64,000 bases of DNA from Diphasiastrum complanatum (Eukaryota; Streptophyta; Lycopodiopsida; Lycopodiales; Lycopodiaceae). The translations under genes were made by a program, and so were the position numbers. The notes beneath the pieces were generated by a model that searched no databases, was not told where the DNA came from, and saw nothing but the letters and a program-made list of their open reading frames with translations. This document shows positions 47,303 through 58,100 of this stretch, piece after piece (the stretch's first letter is position 1; each line of letters starts with the position of its first letter). The stretch lies in contig CM055114.1 of the NCBI GenBank assembly GCA_029204225.1, positions 16,129,502 through 16,193,501 of the forward strand, in the 5' to 3' direction.

Positions 47303-47438
47303 ATGCTCACCATTCCCGATTTCAGATCCTAAACTCTCTCTCTTTTCTTATCTTTCTGTGTGAAAGAGTTCATCTGCATCGGATCAAGCATATTCTGCAA
47401 AAACCTGGGATATGTGTGCCTCTTCATGGCAGGGATAG
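47303..47438 (+). promoter_or_regulatory. Two upstream ORFs in the AHL leader
   Basis: After the predicted intron the leader holds a 9-codon uORF (47303-47332, MLTIPDFRS) and an 8-codon uORF (47412-47438, MCASSWQG). The second starts 14 bases before the main ATG, ends 10 bases after it in another frame and has a purine at -3. Such overlapping uORFs usually lower translation of the main frame. Whether they are transcribed depends on the real transcription start. Confidence 0.4.
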
Positions 47439-48232
47439 ATCAGTTTGGTTCGGCAGGAGGTCGCATGCCTTCTCCATTTGCGTTCCATCCACAGGAAGCT
47501 GCACCTGGATCAGAGGACAGTGGTGATAGCGGCCCTGAGCGAGGAAGAAAACGCGAGAGAGATCAACAAGGCATTATGGCTACAGGTGGTGGCGAAGGTG
47601 AGCTGGTTGTGAGGAAGCCAAGAGGAAGACCTCCTGGATCAAAGAACAAACCCAAGCCGCCCATTATCATCACTCGAGATACAGGAACGGGGATGCGTCC
47701 TCATGTGCTGGAGATCGCGAGTGGGTGTGATATCAACGAGAGTATGGAGACATTCGCTCGTAGGCGACAGAGAGGGTTGTGCGTGCTGGGTGGAAGCGGC
47801 TCTGTGGCTAATGTGACGCTAAGGCAACCATCGGCTCCAGGATCAACGGTTACCTTCCAAGGCCGATTCGAGATCTTGACCATGTCCGGAGCTTTCCTGC
47901 AGCAGCCAGCCCCATTCGCCTCTGCGGGGCTCACCATTTCTCTTGCAGGTGCTCAGGGGCAGGTGCTGGGAGGCAACGTCGTGGGAGCACTCATGGCAGC
48001 CAGCCCCGTCTTGGTGATAGCTGCTTCCTTCGTTGGCCCATCCTACGATCGACTTCCACTGGACGACGAGGAGCCTCTGCAATTAGCATCTGCCTCACAA
48101 ATGTCTGTAGCTGCTTCTCACGATCCCTGCAACATGGCGCTCTACAGCCTTCCTCAGAACCCTATGTCCATCTCTCAGCTACCTGCTGATGTTCTATCCT
48201 GGCCAACGGGTGGTGGGAGGCCCCATTTCTAG
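47426..48232 (+). CDS. AHL: AT-hook motif nuclear-localized (AHL) protein
   Basis: A 268-aa single-exon protein. One type-I AT-hook (RKPRGRPPGSKNKPKPP, about 63-79, core RGRP 66-69) binds the minor groove of AT-rich DNA. A PPC/DUF296 domain follows (about 80-203), with GRFEIL (147-152) that in this family helps AHL trimers recruit other regulators. A basic patch RKRER (41-45) may add nuclear targeting. These features and the lack of introns place it in AHL clade A, nuclear regulators of growth and development. The ATG at 47426 is the first in the frame. The frame is open further upstream but has no ATG. The C-terminus (DVLSWPTGGGRPHF) is less standard than in most angiosperm members. The exact paralogue cannot be told. 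Confidence 0.93.
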   Translation: MAGIDQFGSAGGRMPSPFAFHPQEAAPGSEDSGDSGPERGRKRERDQQGIMATGGGEGELVVRKPRGRPPGSKNKPKPPIIITRDTGTGMRPHVLEIASGCDINESMETFARRRQRGLCVLGGSGSVANVTLRQPSAPGSTVTFQGRFEILTMSGAFLQQPAPFASAGLTISLAGAQGQVLGGNVVGALMAASPVLVIAASFVGPSYDRLPLDDEEPLQLASASQMSVAASHDPCNMALYSLPQNPMSISQLPADVLSWPTGGGRPHF

Positions 48233-49408
48233 AGCACAGAAGTGCGTTCCTGTCCATTTTCCAAACAGGTCAAGCAGCGTAGCATTTTCCTCAATTCAAT
48301 GAACTGGATGAAGATCTGAAGATGTGAATGTGAATCTGTAATCATGCTGTGTTGCTTTGATTGAGTGATGTCGCTTCAGTGGGACTCGCCATTATCACAC
48401 AGGTAGCCGCATCTTTTGATCTTCCAGATGATGATACCGTGATTCAGTGCAACTGTCTGTTACTTAGTGCAATTAAACATGCAAGTTTTGTTTTTGTAAG
48501 AGAGCTTGAACTCAAAGGAGACTGATTGCTCAATGGAGATTTGATCTGAGGAAGTTTGCTGTCTTGTTAGGAGTGTAGTCTTTGAGAGCTTATAAGCCAT
48601 AAGAATGGCACCCTATGGCGTGAATCAACTCTTATGCTCGTAAGCGTGCTCCATTCAATGGGCTATACCAAAAGCAGCTTCTGAAGGTTCCAGTTTTGCA
48701 GATAACACATCCACAAATATGAAGCATGCTCCACTGTTTGCTGCTGTGGAGTTCGCCTATTGTAAACGACCGCAAGCAGCTGAGCGTGGATATACAAGTG
48801 AAGGGAGTCAGTCTGCAGTGGCACTTCGACAAAAAGGGAATTCAGCAGTATTCACTCCTGCACTGCAAATCTTCTGCACTGACTGTTCTGTTGGACGTTT
48901 AAACCTGCTCCTCTAAACTTGCGACTTTAGCTTTAGAGAGTTTAGGTTTAAAGTTGCAACGACTTCAGGGAAAGCAGTTACTGATGCAGGCAAGGATTCA
49001 GTCCTGTATATTTGCAATGGTCTTGTTTTTCTTCAGAGATGCTTTGTAAGCCTCTAGATCACAAACCCCATTTTTGTTCAAGAGCATGGTAAACCAAGAG
49101 TTCTCTGAGTGTTTCATATCATCCTTTTCTTCCCCTTTTCGCAACTTATCTATGCTTTTATACTGAGTTGTTGGTGTCTTATTCCATGCTTATCATCGAT
49201 GAAAAAAAGAACTTGAGGGTTTTACCATGGCAGTCCTGATTTAGTGGTTGGGTAGTGACAATATTCAGAGACGAACTTCTAAAGAGTAACTATATATATT
49301 CTAACTGAATGACATGTAAGCTGGCCTAATCCGATGCAAGAATTGTGTTTATTATATTCACGCAGGCACAGTAACAGAAATCTTCTCAGTTTCTCAAATT
49401 AACTTGGT

Positions 49409-49410
<2 letters not shown>
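48233..49410. other. 3' flank of the AHL gene
   Basis: This should hold the 3' UTR. A candidate poly(A) signal variant (attaaa) is near 48471, followed by T- and TG-rich sequence (gttttgtttttgtaag). I see no second gene. Frames near 48632-48916 lack features. Confidence 0.45.

Positions 49411-49487
<77 letters not shown>
49411..49487. repeat. (GA)n microsatellite
   Basis: 77 bp of GA repeats with one interruption (aca at about 49449), 1.2 kb downstream of the AHL stop codon. GA tracts are bound by plant BBR/BPC proteins, but this one may be only a neutral microsatellite. Confidence 0.95.
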
Positions 49488-49489
<2 letters not shown>

Positions 49490-50814
49490 TATTTGAGATC
49501 CATCTGGTGACGATCTAGGATGACTCAGTTCGTTTAAACAAATTTTCACTTGATGATACCACCCTCAAAACGCTTAGGTTCAAGCACTACAAGTAATCTG
49601 ACTCACCCACTTGTAATGCTAGCATGCTCTTCAATAAGCAAAGAGCCATAGAACATTATTGTAGACTTGCTTTGCTCCTCGGAGGCTGGAGCCGATATTT
49701 GTTCCCACTAAGTTATGATCAATTTACTTGCAACTTCATATATATTTATTCCAACCACAATTGTTTCTTCACTGGACGACGGCAGTAGCAGCCGCATAAT
49801 CGATCATTATTACGAGATTTTTGTTCCACTAAGCGATAATCAGTCTACTTGCACCTTCATATTTTTTCCAACTACATTTGTTTCATTTTTTGTGACACTG
49901 CAGATAATTGATCTTACTCATGACGGTAATGCCTTGCACTTAGAAAATAGCAACTCAGCTGTCTGTGATATCCATAAGCACATTTTTCCTCAAAATCTAG
50001 ACAAATAGTGAGTATTCAAAACATAGCTTAGATTCTATGCGTAGTGCAATCTTCTTATAAACTGTAACTGTTACGCTTGCAAGCAATATGATTTTGGGAT
50101 CTGCGTTCTTGTACATAAAACAATATCCAATTGAGGTTATTTTATGTGATCAGATCTGTTCACCAAGATATAAGCATTTGAGCATTTTGAATTTATAAGT
50201 ACCAAATAGGTTTATTTAAATGCATAATCGTCCAGTTCTTTAGAAATCTCATTATGCCGTCACTCGTGAAGAAATAAAATGAATTTATTGTATAGAAATT
50301 GTTAGTTTACATGTATGTTGCTCTTCTTTGTGTTTCCTCTTATGTGTCCTTCTATTTCTATGGCAAACTAGAATTGACCTCTTGACCTCATGGAGAGAAA
50401 AGGAAGTTCTAATCAGCTCCCTACTTAATGGAGGGACACTCTTCTTGGTTCTTTAAGTTTTATTATTTCAATGAGTTTAGGTATATTTCTATAATTGGAA
50501 TTCAAAAATATAGCTACATGCCACATCAAGTTGCCCCGTTGCAAAAATGAATGATGAGAAGATGCTTTGTGTAAACATTTACATCTTGTTGTGTGTATAA
50601 CGTTTGCACGTCATGGTAGGGTTCATAAATTCCCTCAGAAGATCCTATCGATCATGAGGCAATATGTAACCAATCCCTAAGTCAAACTAGGTACTAAAGG
50701 GTTACTTACAACTAATGAATGTGAATTTGTTAAGTTAGGATTGGTTACCTATGTAGGTGCACATAAGAATGAAATAGCTTGATATAAAAATAAACCCTTA
50801 GAAAGAGAATTTAT
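49488..50814. other. Spacer, nothing recognised
   Basis: AT-rich sequence between the GA microsatellite and the next LTR. A word of about 40 bp (cacttcatat atatttattc and the similar accttcatattttttcc) repeats loosely at 49728-49880. No gene is supported. Confidence 0.5.
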
Positions 50815-51651
50815 TGTGAAAATGTCAAAATCATGCTTGATCTAGGCCAAATCCATGTACATATCTTAATTACACATGTGTGGAGCTTGTTCCCTCGTGT
50901 GAATTAATGCATATATTATTTAGATCAATCATTTAATATGTACATATCATTTGATTTGAGATCTAGTGGCTAAAATGGCCAAAATTTAGTTTTTTAGCTA
51001 TACAACATGACACATTTTTATTGGTAGAATGTGCTACATCTTGAATTTAGGATTCATCTCCCATGTGTAGAGGTCTACTCACATGTGTGGAAAAATCAGT
51101 AGAAGTCGAGTTTAGGCTTGTAGAAGATGTTCTTATAAGTTAGGGAAATTGCCCAAAATCAAGGTTCAAGTGCCTTAAATCATGGAAGTCATGGACCATG
51201 TGCCAAGTTTGATGTGATTTATGAATCTTTAGGGTGACTAGGCACCCTCACACGTGCCAGATCTGATGAATCAACAGCAGCTCAAGATCCCACTCATGTA
51301 TATATAGAGCCTCATTTGGCCATAATCAACAAGCAAGCTAAATCTTGGTTTTGGAGCATTTCTTGAGTTATCTCTCTAATTGTTTTGTGCTTTTATGCAT
51401 TTATTGGTTTCTAAGCTTAGTGTATTTCATTCTCTACTGGTTGTCCATACTCTGACAGGTTTTCACACGTGTGAAACCAACAAGCATTAGTTTTGATCAA
51501 TATTGATTGTTCTTGTTAGATTTGTTGATGTAGATTTGATCTAAAGCTACCTAATCTTGTGTAGATTGGTAGATCAATCTAATCTAACACCCAATTACTC
51601 TTGTGGATCTGATTTGGATCCATTCTTGGTCCTTTTTGCTGTACTTTCACA
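50815..51651 (+). repeat. 5' LTR of a split copia element
   Basis: It begins TGTGAAAATGTC, similar to the LTR start of the young element, and ends ACTTTCACA directly before a primer site. The length is 837 bp. It carries CACACGTGTG at 51464-51473 and CACACGTG at 51249-51256. No matching 3' LTR was found in the window. Confidence 0.8.
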
Positions 51652-51664
51652 TGGTATCAGAGCC
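51652..51664 (+). other. Primer-binding site of the split copia element
   Basis: TGGTATCAGAGCC abuts the LTR end, the standard copia tRNA-iMet site. Only about 70 bp separate it from RT-derived sequence, so gag, protease and integrase are deleted. Confidence 0.85.
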
Positions 51665-51724
51665 AAGTACAAGTGCATTTAAAGATTTCATCATGAAAGA
51701 GATGACAAAAGGTTGACATATAGA

Positions 51725-52455
51725 TAGAAGCTTGTATGGTCACAAGCAAGCCTCAAGATCTTGGAACTCGAGACACAATTTTTTACTCCTAGTACCTATA
51801 ATCCCACTTTGTACATACAAAAATTTTATCATGAAATTGCATTCTTAATATTCTATGTAGATAGTTTCATTCTTCGTAGCAATTGTAAATATGGCATTGA
51901 TCAAATCAAGACAGATCTTGGCAAGAAATTCAAAATTATTGATCTAGGTTCTTTGCACTTATTTTAGACATAAAGATACTCAAAGGGTCACATTTCACTT
52001 TCACATCTCAACACAAGTATGCTCTAGATTTGCTTAAGAGATTTCACATGGAGAATTGTAAGCACACAAACACTTCCCTGGAGCACGATGTAAATGTGCC
52101 AAATAGAGAGGATGAATCCTTTAAGGACATCATTCTCTTTGAACAGCTCATGGGCTTTTTAATGTGGATCACCATCACAAAAAATTACTTGAGTTATAGT
52201 GTATGCAAGCTGAATCAATACTTGCAAATACTATTAGTCATTCATTCGATATGTCAAAAGGGTGAATGACTAATAGTACAAGCCAAAAGAATTACTGGAT
52301 ACATCTCAATCTGGCATAGTCTATGAAGGAGATTCTCTTAACTTGTATACTTTTAGTGAATCTAATTCTAAAAGTGATAACATGGATAAAAGTTCACAAG
52401 TGCTTTTGCTACCTTCATTGGAAAAGTAGTGGTTTCCTGTGACAACATCTCAGCT
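51725..52455 (+). pseudogene. Copia RT to RNase H fragment (left half)
   Basis: It starts near the RT motif SLYGHKQASRSWN. The active site reads YVDS instead of YVDD (about 51855-51870). The frame at 52030-52269 carries MLKRFHMENCK and SFKDIILFEQLMGFLMWIT, and later pieces show DNMDKSSQ and TSAFATFIGKVVVS. The frame then jumps directly to CDNISA, so a block of RNase H is deleted. It breaks off at about 52455. The natural continuation is found at 59846. Confidence 0.75.
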
Positions 52456-53071
52456 ACGGGCCCTGGCAATTTGCGAGTAGATTTTTTGCAAGTTTTTTTT
52501 TCTCCATTGCTTGAAGGAGTGGGCCGGCTTCTTGAATCCATGGTGCGACCAAAGACTTAGAAGACAGGGCCCAGATTTGGGTAGCTGTAGGTTTATCAAA
52601 CATGGTGACCTGTTTGGTGTCGTCAGAACAAGAGGATGATGCCATGAGGATGGAGGTCTGTTAGGAGTAAGAGTGATTAGTACTACCACGAGGATAATAA
52701 GGTGTGCTAAATGTATGGATTACGAAGAAATCCTCCAATAGGGCTTTGATGGTCTCATTGACGAAATGGCGTCCGCGATCGGTGACTATCTCTACCGGGC
52801 ATCCGAAGCACATTATGATGTTTTCATATAGGAATTTGGCAGTAGTTCGAATGTCAATTGTTCGCACTACCTTGGCTTCTATCCATTTGGTGAGATAATT
52901 TGTAACCACGATGATGTATCGGGCTTGTGAACTTCTTGCAGCTGGGTGGATAGGACCGATGCAGTCCAATCTCCACTTTTCGAATGGCGCTTGAGCTAGA
53001 ATTGGATGTAATAGATCGTAATTCAATCTTTTTGGTCTCCTAGCTCGTTGGAACACATCACACTTTCTCAA
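52456..53071 (-). pseudogene. Gypsy integrase core fragment
   Basis: The minus-strand frame at 52661-53071 reads CDVFQRARRPKR, APFEKWRLDCIGP (first Asp), YIIVVTNYLTKWIEA, TAKFLYENIIMCFGCP and IVTDRGRHFVNE (second Asp). It goes on to FFVIHTFSTPYYP but ends before the region that carries the catalytic Glu. This is the plant Ty3/gypsy integrase core. The part at 52456-52660 is open but I do not recognise it. Confidence 0.8.
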
Positions 53072-53238
53072 GGCTGCTTTGGGTCTCTAGTACCACTCAA
53101 CACCTCCTCCGCTAGCTCTCAACAGTCCAATCATGAAAAAACAAGAAAAACAAGCTAAATCTACCCCCAAAACCACCTAAAACATACTAAAAGCAAAAGC
53201 AACTAAAAGGACAACTAGAGCTAGTTAGTGATTGCCTA

Positions 53239-53256
53239 TCCCCAACAAATGCGCCA
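53239..53256 (-). other. Candidate gypsy primer-binding site
   Basis: The minus strand reads TGGCGCATTTGTTGGGGA, close to primer sites used by plant Tat/Athila-type gypsy elements. It is one base away from the end of the LTR-like block at 53258. Confidence 0.5.
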
Positions 53257-53257
53257 C

Positions 53258-53440
53258 TGTAGGGTGTGTAGAACGTGTGGTGAGCAGCCCTCCACCTGTC
53301 AAAAGGGTTAGAACACAAAAATAGATTCCTAACTTATGCTTACTTGCTAGTTTAGATGCTTATCCAACTCTATCTTAACACTACTCCAACTTTACTCTAC
53401 TTTCTCTAACTCTAAACACAAGCATTCATCATGATTCTAG

Positions 53441-53480
<40 letters not shown>

Positions 53481-54034
53481 GAGAGAGAGAAAGAGAGGTT
53501 AGCTCAAGTGCTCAATGTGCATGCTAAAGTAGAAGCCATAACAATGGAAATGGAAGCAAAAAAAAGCAAAACACAACAAGAGACAATAGCAAGATTGATT
53601 AGCACTTGAGGATGCTTGCTCTCCAATTTGGTAGAATTTTCTCCTCTCAATAAGCATGTAAAATGGTTACAAATGGTGTTTTTTTATTTTTGGGGTGGCC
53701 CTTGCCCCTTGCTTCCTATTGGCTACTTGCAAGAAGGTGGGCTTGAAATCCACACCCTTTACAAGAAGCACAAACTAATCTATGGTGTAGGAAGAAACAC
53801 TACCACCATTTGACCTTTGACTAATTACAAAAACTTAGGAACTTAAGTTAAGCTTAAACTTTGATCTCTTAATATTATTTCAATCACATGGCCCAAAGTC
53901 AAGTTTATTCAAAAAAAAATTATTTACAAGTGCTCATTGGGCCATGGGCTTACGCACGTAGGATGTCATGACCCTCGCAACTATTTTTAATCTTTCCAAC
54001 TAATTTATTTATTTACACGGTAATACCCTCAACA
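53258..54034 (-). repeat. Candidate gypsy LTR (5' LTR, minus strand)
   Basis: This 777-bp block has complementary ends (TGTTGAGGGT on the minus strand, ACCCTACA at the far end) and abuts a candidate primer site. It holds a GA microsatellite (53442-53498). A gypsy integrase fragment of the same orientation lies 170 bp downstream, which suggests an internal deletion. No partner LTR is visible, so the call rests on its ends and neighbours. Confidence 0.5.
53442..53498. repeat. (GA)n microsatellite
   Basis: 57 bp of GA repeats with two interruptions, inside the candidate gypsy LTR. Confidence 0.9.
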
Positions 54035-54037
54035 GCT

Positions 54038-55072
54038 TGTTGTAAAACTGTAGGGGCATGACCGGCAGCGAAAACTCGAGGATTAAGCGCGACGTGTAGG
54101 AAAGGAAACGCAACAGTTAGCAGCAGAATTATTCAAGTAGAAGAATTCATACAGAATGCGCAAATGAACAACACTCTGATTAATATCAACAGTGAGTACA
54201 ATAGCTTGAAGTAATAACTTCAGCTTGCTGAGCGTGATAACGCTGGGTACAAAAAACTCTGATTGAAAGAAAAATTCAATTAACACTTACATAGCTTGAT
54301 TCAGCTAATATATATATTTACAAGTGTCGAGAGAAAAATATCTTATGCCTTAACTACCATTTACTCCAGTTTTTATATCTATACAAAGTTGGTAACTGCC
54401 CTTAGGATATTTGTTTCTCCAGCTATTTTAGGATTGATGATAAGTTGGCAACGTTGGTCTGCCAACGTAGCAAAAACGCGAAAAACCAGAAAAACTCGAA
54501 GGTGCCCTTTAGACTGAAGGTACGCAACTCCTAAAGGTGTCCTCAGACTTAAGGTATGTAAATCCTAAAGGCGCCCTTAGTTTTAAGACAACGAAGAAGA
54601 CGAAAAAGATGAAAAAGCTGAAAAGTGCCTTAGACTAAAAGGCAACGAAGAAGCAGAAGGTGTCTTAGACTAAAGACAGCGAAGAAGCCGAAAGTGCCTT
54701 AGCTTAAAGGCAGCGAAAATGTCGAAGGTGTCTTAGGTTAAAGATAGCGAAAATGTCGAAAAAGTCGAAGGTGTCTTAAAAATGGTTTTTAAGGCATTCT
54801 GGCCACTTTGTCACATTTTTTGCAAAGGGGCGAAAAAGGCAAAAAAGGCAAAGGTGCCTTTAAGAATGGTTTCTAAGGCATTCTGGCCACTTGACCACTA
54901 TGTCGCTTTTTTTGCTAAGGTGTGAAAAAGGCTAAGGTGCTCAAAAATAGTTAAGGCAAAAAGATCTTAAACAAAAAAATGTGAAGGTCCAAAAACATGT
55001 AGTTGGCCTTCAGTTTTCAGGATGCTCATTACTTAAACGATTTGTTTAAGACTAAGCATAAGAAATCTAACA
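54038..55072 (-). repeat. 3' LTR of family-A copy 3
   Basis: 1035 bp. In element orientation it starts TGTTAGATTTCTTATGC and ends CAGTTTTACAACA. Its 5' (U3) half carries a block of short repeats (54500-54935). The part at 54038-54475 aligns with 59424-59841. Confidence 0.85.
54500..54935. repeat. Short tandem repeats inside the LTR U3
   Basis: Imperfect units of about 35-40 bp built from ggtgtcttagactaaagac followed by agcgaagaagccgaaa recur at least six times (54500-54780). Next come two units of about 85 bp sharing ggcattctggccact (about 54795 and 54875). In element orientation these lie in U3, upstream of where a promoter would be. Confidence 0.75.
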
Positions 55073-55114
55073 CTCCCCCTTAATGTGGATCCTGAAAAAT
55101 TTTGATCTTCAGAT

Positions 55115-58100
55115 TTAACATATCGTTAAATCTGAGATGTTGCTCCTTTGATATAGCCTTTGTGAGTAATCTGCTACCATGCAGTTTGTTTTGCAGAAAA
55201 ATAGTTCTACTTCCTTGTTGTGCACTCTTTCTCTAAGGTAATGATACTTGAGTTTTATATCTTTGCTTCGAGAGTGAAATATCAGATTGAGAGATAGCGC
55301 TATTGTGTTTTGATTGTCACAATAGATTGTTGTAGGAAGTGGTTGTGCAAGGTTCAGGTCTGCAAGTAGTTGCCTTAGCCAGATCGTCTCTTTGGTTGCA
55401 TTGGTGGCAGCTATATATTCGATTTCCATTGATGATAATGCAACTGAGATATGCTTCCAACTGTTCCATGAGATTGGGCCTTGGTTGTATAAGAATACAA
55501 ATCCAGAAGTTGATTTTATGGTGTCGACATCTCCTGTTCAATCCGCATCTGTGTAGGCTTGAAGGATGTTGGTAGTGTGGCTACCTCCATAGCAGATGCT
55601 GAGAGTTTTCATTGCTTGGATGTACTTCATGACCTTTGTTAGTGTCTTTCAGTGAGTTAAGTCTGGATTTGACAAGAACTGGCTGAGTGTATTGATTGAA
55701 TATGAAAGGTCTAGCTGTGTGCAGATCATTGCCTACATCAGTGAGCCGATGACGGATTGAAACGAGTAGCGTTTCATCTCCTCCTTTCCTGCCTCAGTTT
55801 GAGGAGACTGTTCCTTTGATAATTTTAGTCCAGGGTCGAGTGGAAAGTGACTTGGTTTGCAGTTGGCCATTCCATACTTTTCCAGTACGTTGTTGAGATA
55901 TCGTTGCTGACTGGTAAAGATCAGTATGTTGGGTCGCTCTCATTGAATTTGGATTCCGAGACAATAGTGAGCTGGACCCATGTCAGTCATCTTGTATTCC
56001 TAGGCCAGCATGCATTTTGTATCCTTCATCAGATTCATATTGTTATTGAATAAGAGTGTATCATCTACGTAGAGAGTGATGATGATAAAGTAATATGATA
56101 TAGACTTGAAGTAGACATTCGATTCTACTGAGTTTGGAATAAAACCATTCTCTATCAAAAATACGTTGATCTTCTGGAACTAGGCTTTGGGTGACTGTTT
56201 CAGTCTGTAAAACGCGTTGTGGATTTTCCATACAAGGTGTTGTTGCTTGTCGTTGAGTTCTATCTCTCTGGCTACATCATGTAGATTTCCTCTTCGATGG
56301 TTCCATTGAGGAAAGCGGTCTGAACATCCATCTGGTGGACTTCAAGATCTACTGTGGCTGCAAAGGAGAGGAGTAGGCGAATCGAAACATGTTTGAAACT
56401 GGGCTGAAGGTTTCTGAGTAATCCAGATCTGGAATATGGGAAAAGCCTTTGGCGACTAGCCTGGCCTTATAACGATTTAGTCTTCCTTCAACGTCGTACT
56501 TTGCCTTGAATATCCATTTGCATGAAATTGGTTTCTGGTCCTTTGGCAGATCAGTGAGTGTCCATGTTTGATTCTCCATAAGAGAATCGAATTCGGTGTC
56601 CATCGCTGCTTTCCACTGGTCAACATCAGCAGTAGACATTGCCTCAGAAACGGTGGTTGGTTCCTGCACAAAGTAACAGGCCAGATCATCCATAAATCTG
56701 GATGGAGCCTGACCTGTTTGACCTTATGGGTTAAACTTCGGTCCTCTAATGTGGGTTGACTCGTTGAGGTTCTGACACATTTTCTGAGTCAACGTCGATG
56801 TTTTGTAGTTGAATCTCTGGATCGGAATTGACTGGATACTCGATCTTTGGATCGAAATTAGGTCGATGAACTGGTCTTCCACAAAAATGACATCTCTACT
56901 GGTGAATGCCTTCTCGGTATCCAAATTAGAGAGCTTGTATGTCTTGTCATTTGGAGAATAGCCGATGAAAATTGTTTTCCTTCTCTTGTCATCTAGCTTT
57001 CTTCTTAGATCCTCAGGGATCTGAACAAAAGCGATGCATCCAAAAACTCAAATATGTTTGAGTGATAGTTTTGATCTTGTCCACACCTCATAAGGTATCT
57101 TGCCATTCAGGGCTTTGGTGATGGATCGATTCTGCAAATAGGTAGCTGTAGTAACAGCTTCTACCCAGAATTTCTTTGGAAGAGAGGCATGGGCCATCGT
57201 GCTCTTGGCACTCTCGATGAGCTTCCGATTCTTCTGCTCAGCTACACCATTGGACTGAGGTGAGTAGTTGGTTGTATATTGTTGATGTATCTCGTTGGCC
57301 TTGCAGAACTCCTTAAATTCTGTGGAGATGTACTCTCCCCCTCCATCTGTGCGTAGATCCTTGATCTTCCTTTGGGTCTGGTTTTCTGCAGACCCCTTGA
57401 ACTACATGAAGAACTTGAATGTTTCGGATTTGTTCTTCAGATAGTAGGTTGTAGTTCTTCGAGAGAAGTGGTCGATAAAGGTTAGGAAATAGAGAGCTCC
57501 CCTGTTGGAAGTAGTCTGCATTGGGCCACAAATGTCGTTATGTACAAGGTCGAGCAAGCCCTTGGATGTATGAACTGAGTCTGAACTGAAAGGACTCCTA
57601 GCATGCTTGTTAATAATACAATTTTCGGATGGAGAAGTTGGCTTGCTGACTGAAGGGAGATCTTGTACTAGACTCTGAGCTGAAATTTGCTGAATATTGT
57701 TGAAGTTAAGATGGCCAAGTCTGAAATGCCACAGCATATCAGTTGATTCAGAAGTGGCTATGTGAAGAGCTTGACTGTTAGAAGAATAGCAATAGCTGAG
57801 TTTGCACAAATAGCTACTTCTCCTTTCGTAGGCTAGAACCTTCCGAGATTTGTCCAGAATTGTGCAGTCTTCTATATCGAATTCGCCCCTCCGACCTGAA
57901 TCGGTGATTCTGCTAATTGAGAGCAGATTATTGGTCAGATTTGGAACGTGGAGAACATTGGACAACAACTTGACTTCACCTCTTTTGACTTCAACTCTGA
58001 CTGTTCCTTCACCTTCGATTGAATGTGATGAGTTGTCTCCAAGTTGCACAACTCGAGAGTGGGTCAATGATTTATAGTCTTTGAACTAGTCGCGATGGTG

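Noticed and set aside
47360-47425. 22 extra N-terminal codons before the AHL start
   Set aside because: The frame is open but begins with GTG; the first in-frame ATG is at 47426 and the extra residues do not resemble AHL proteins.
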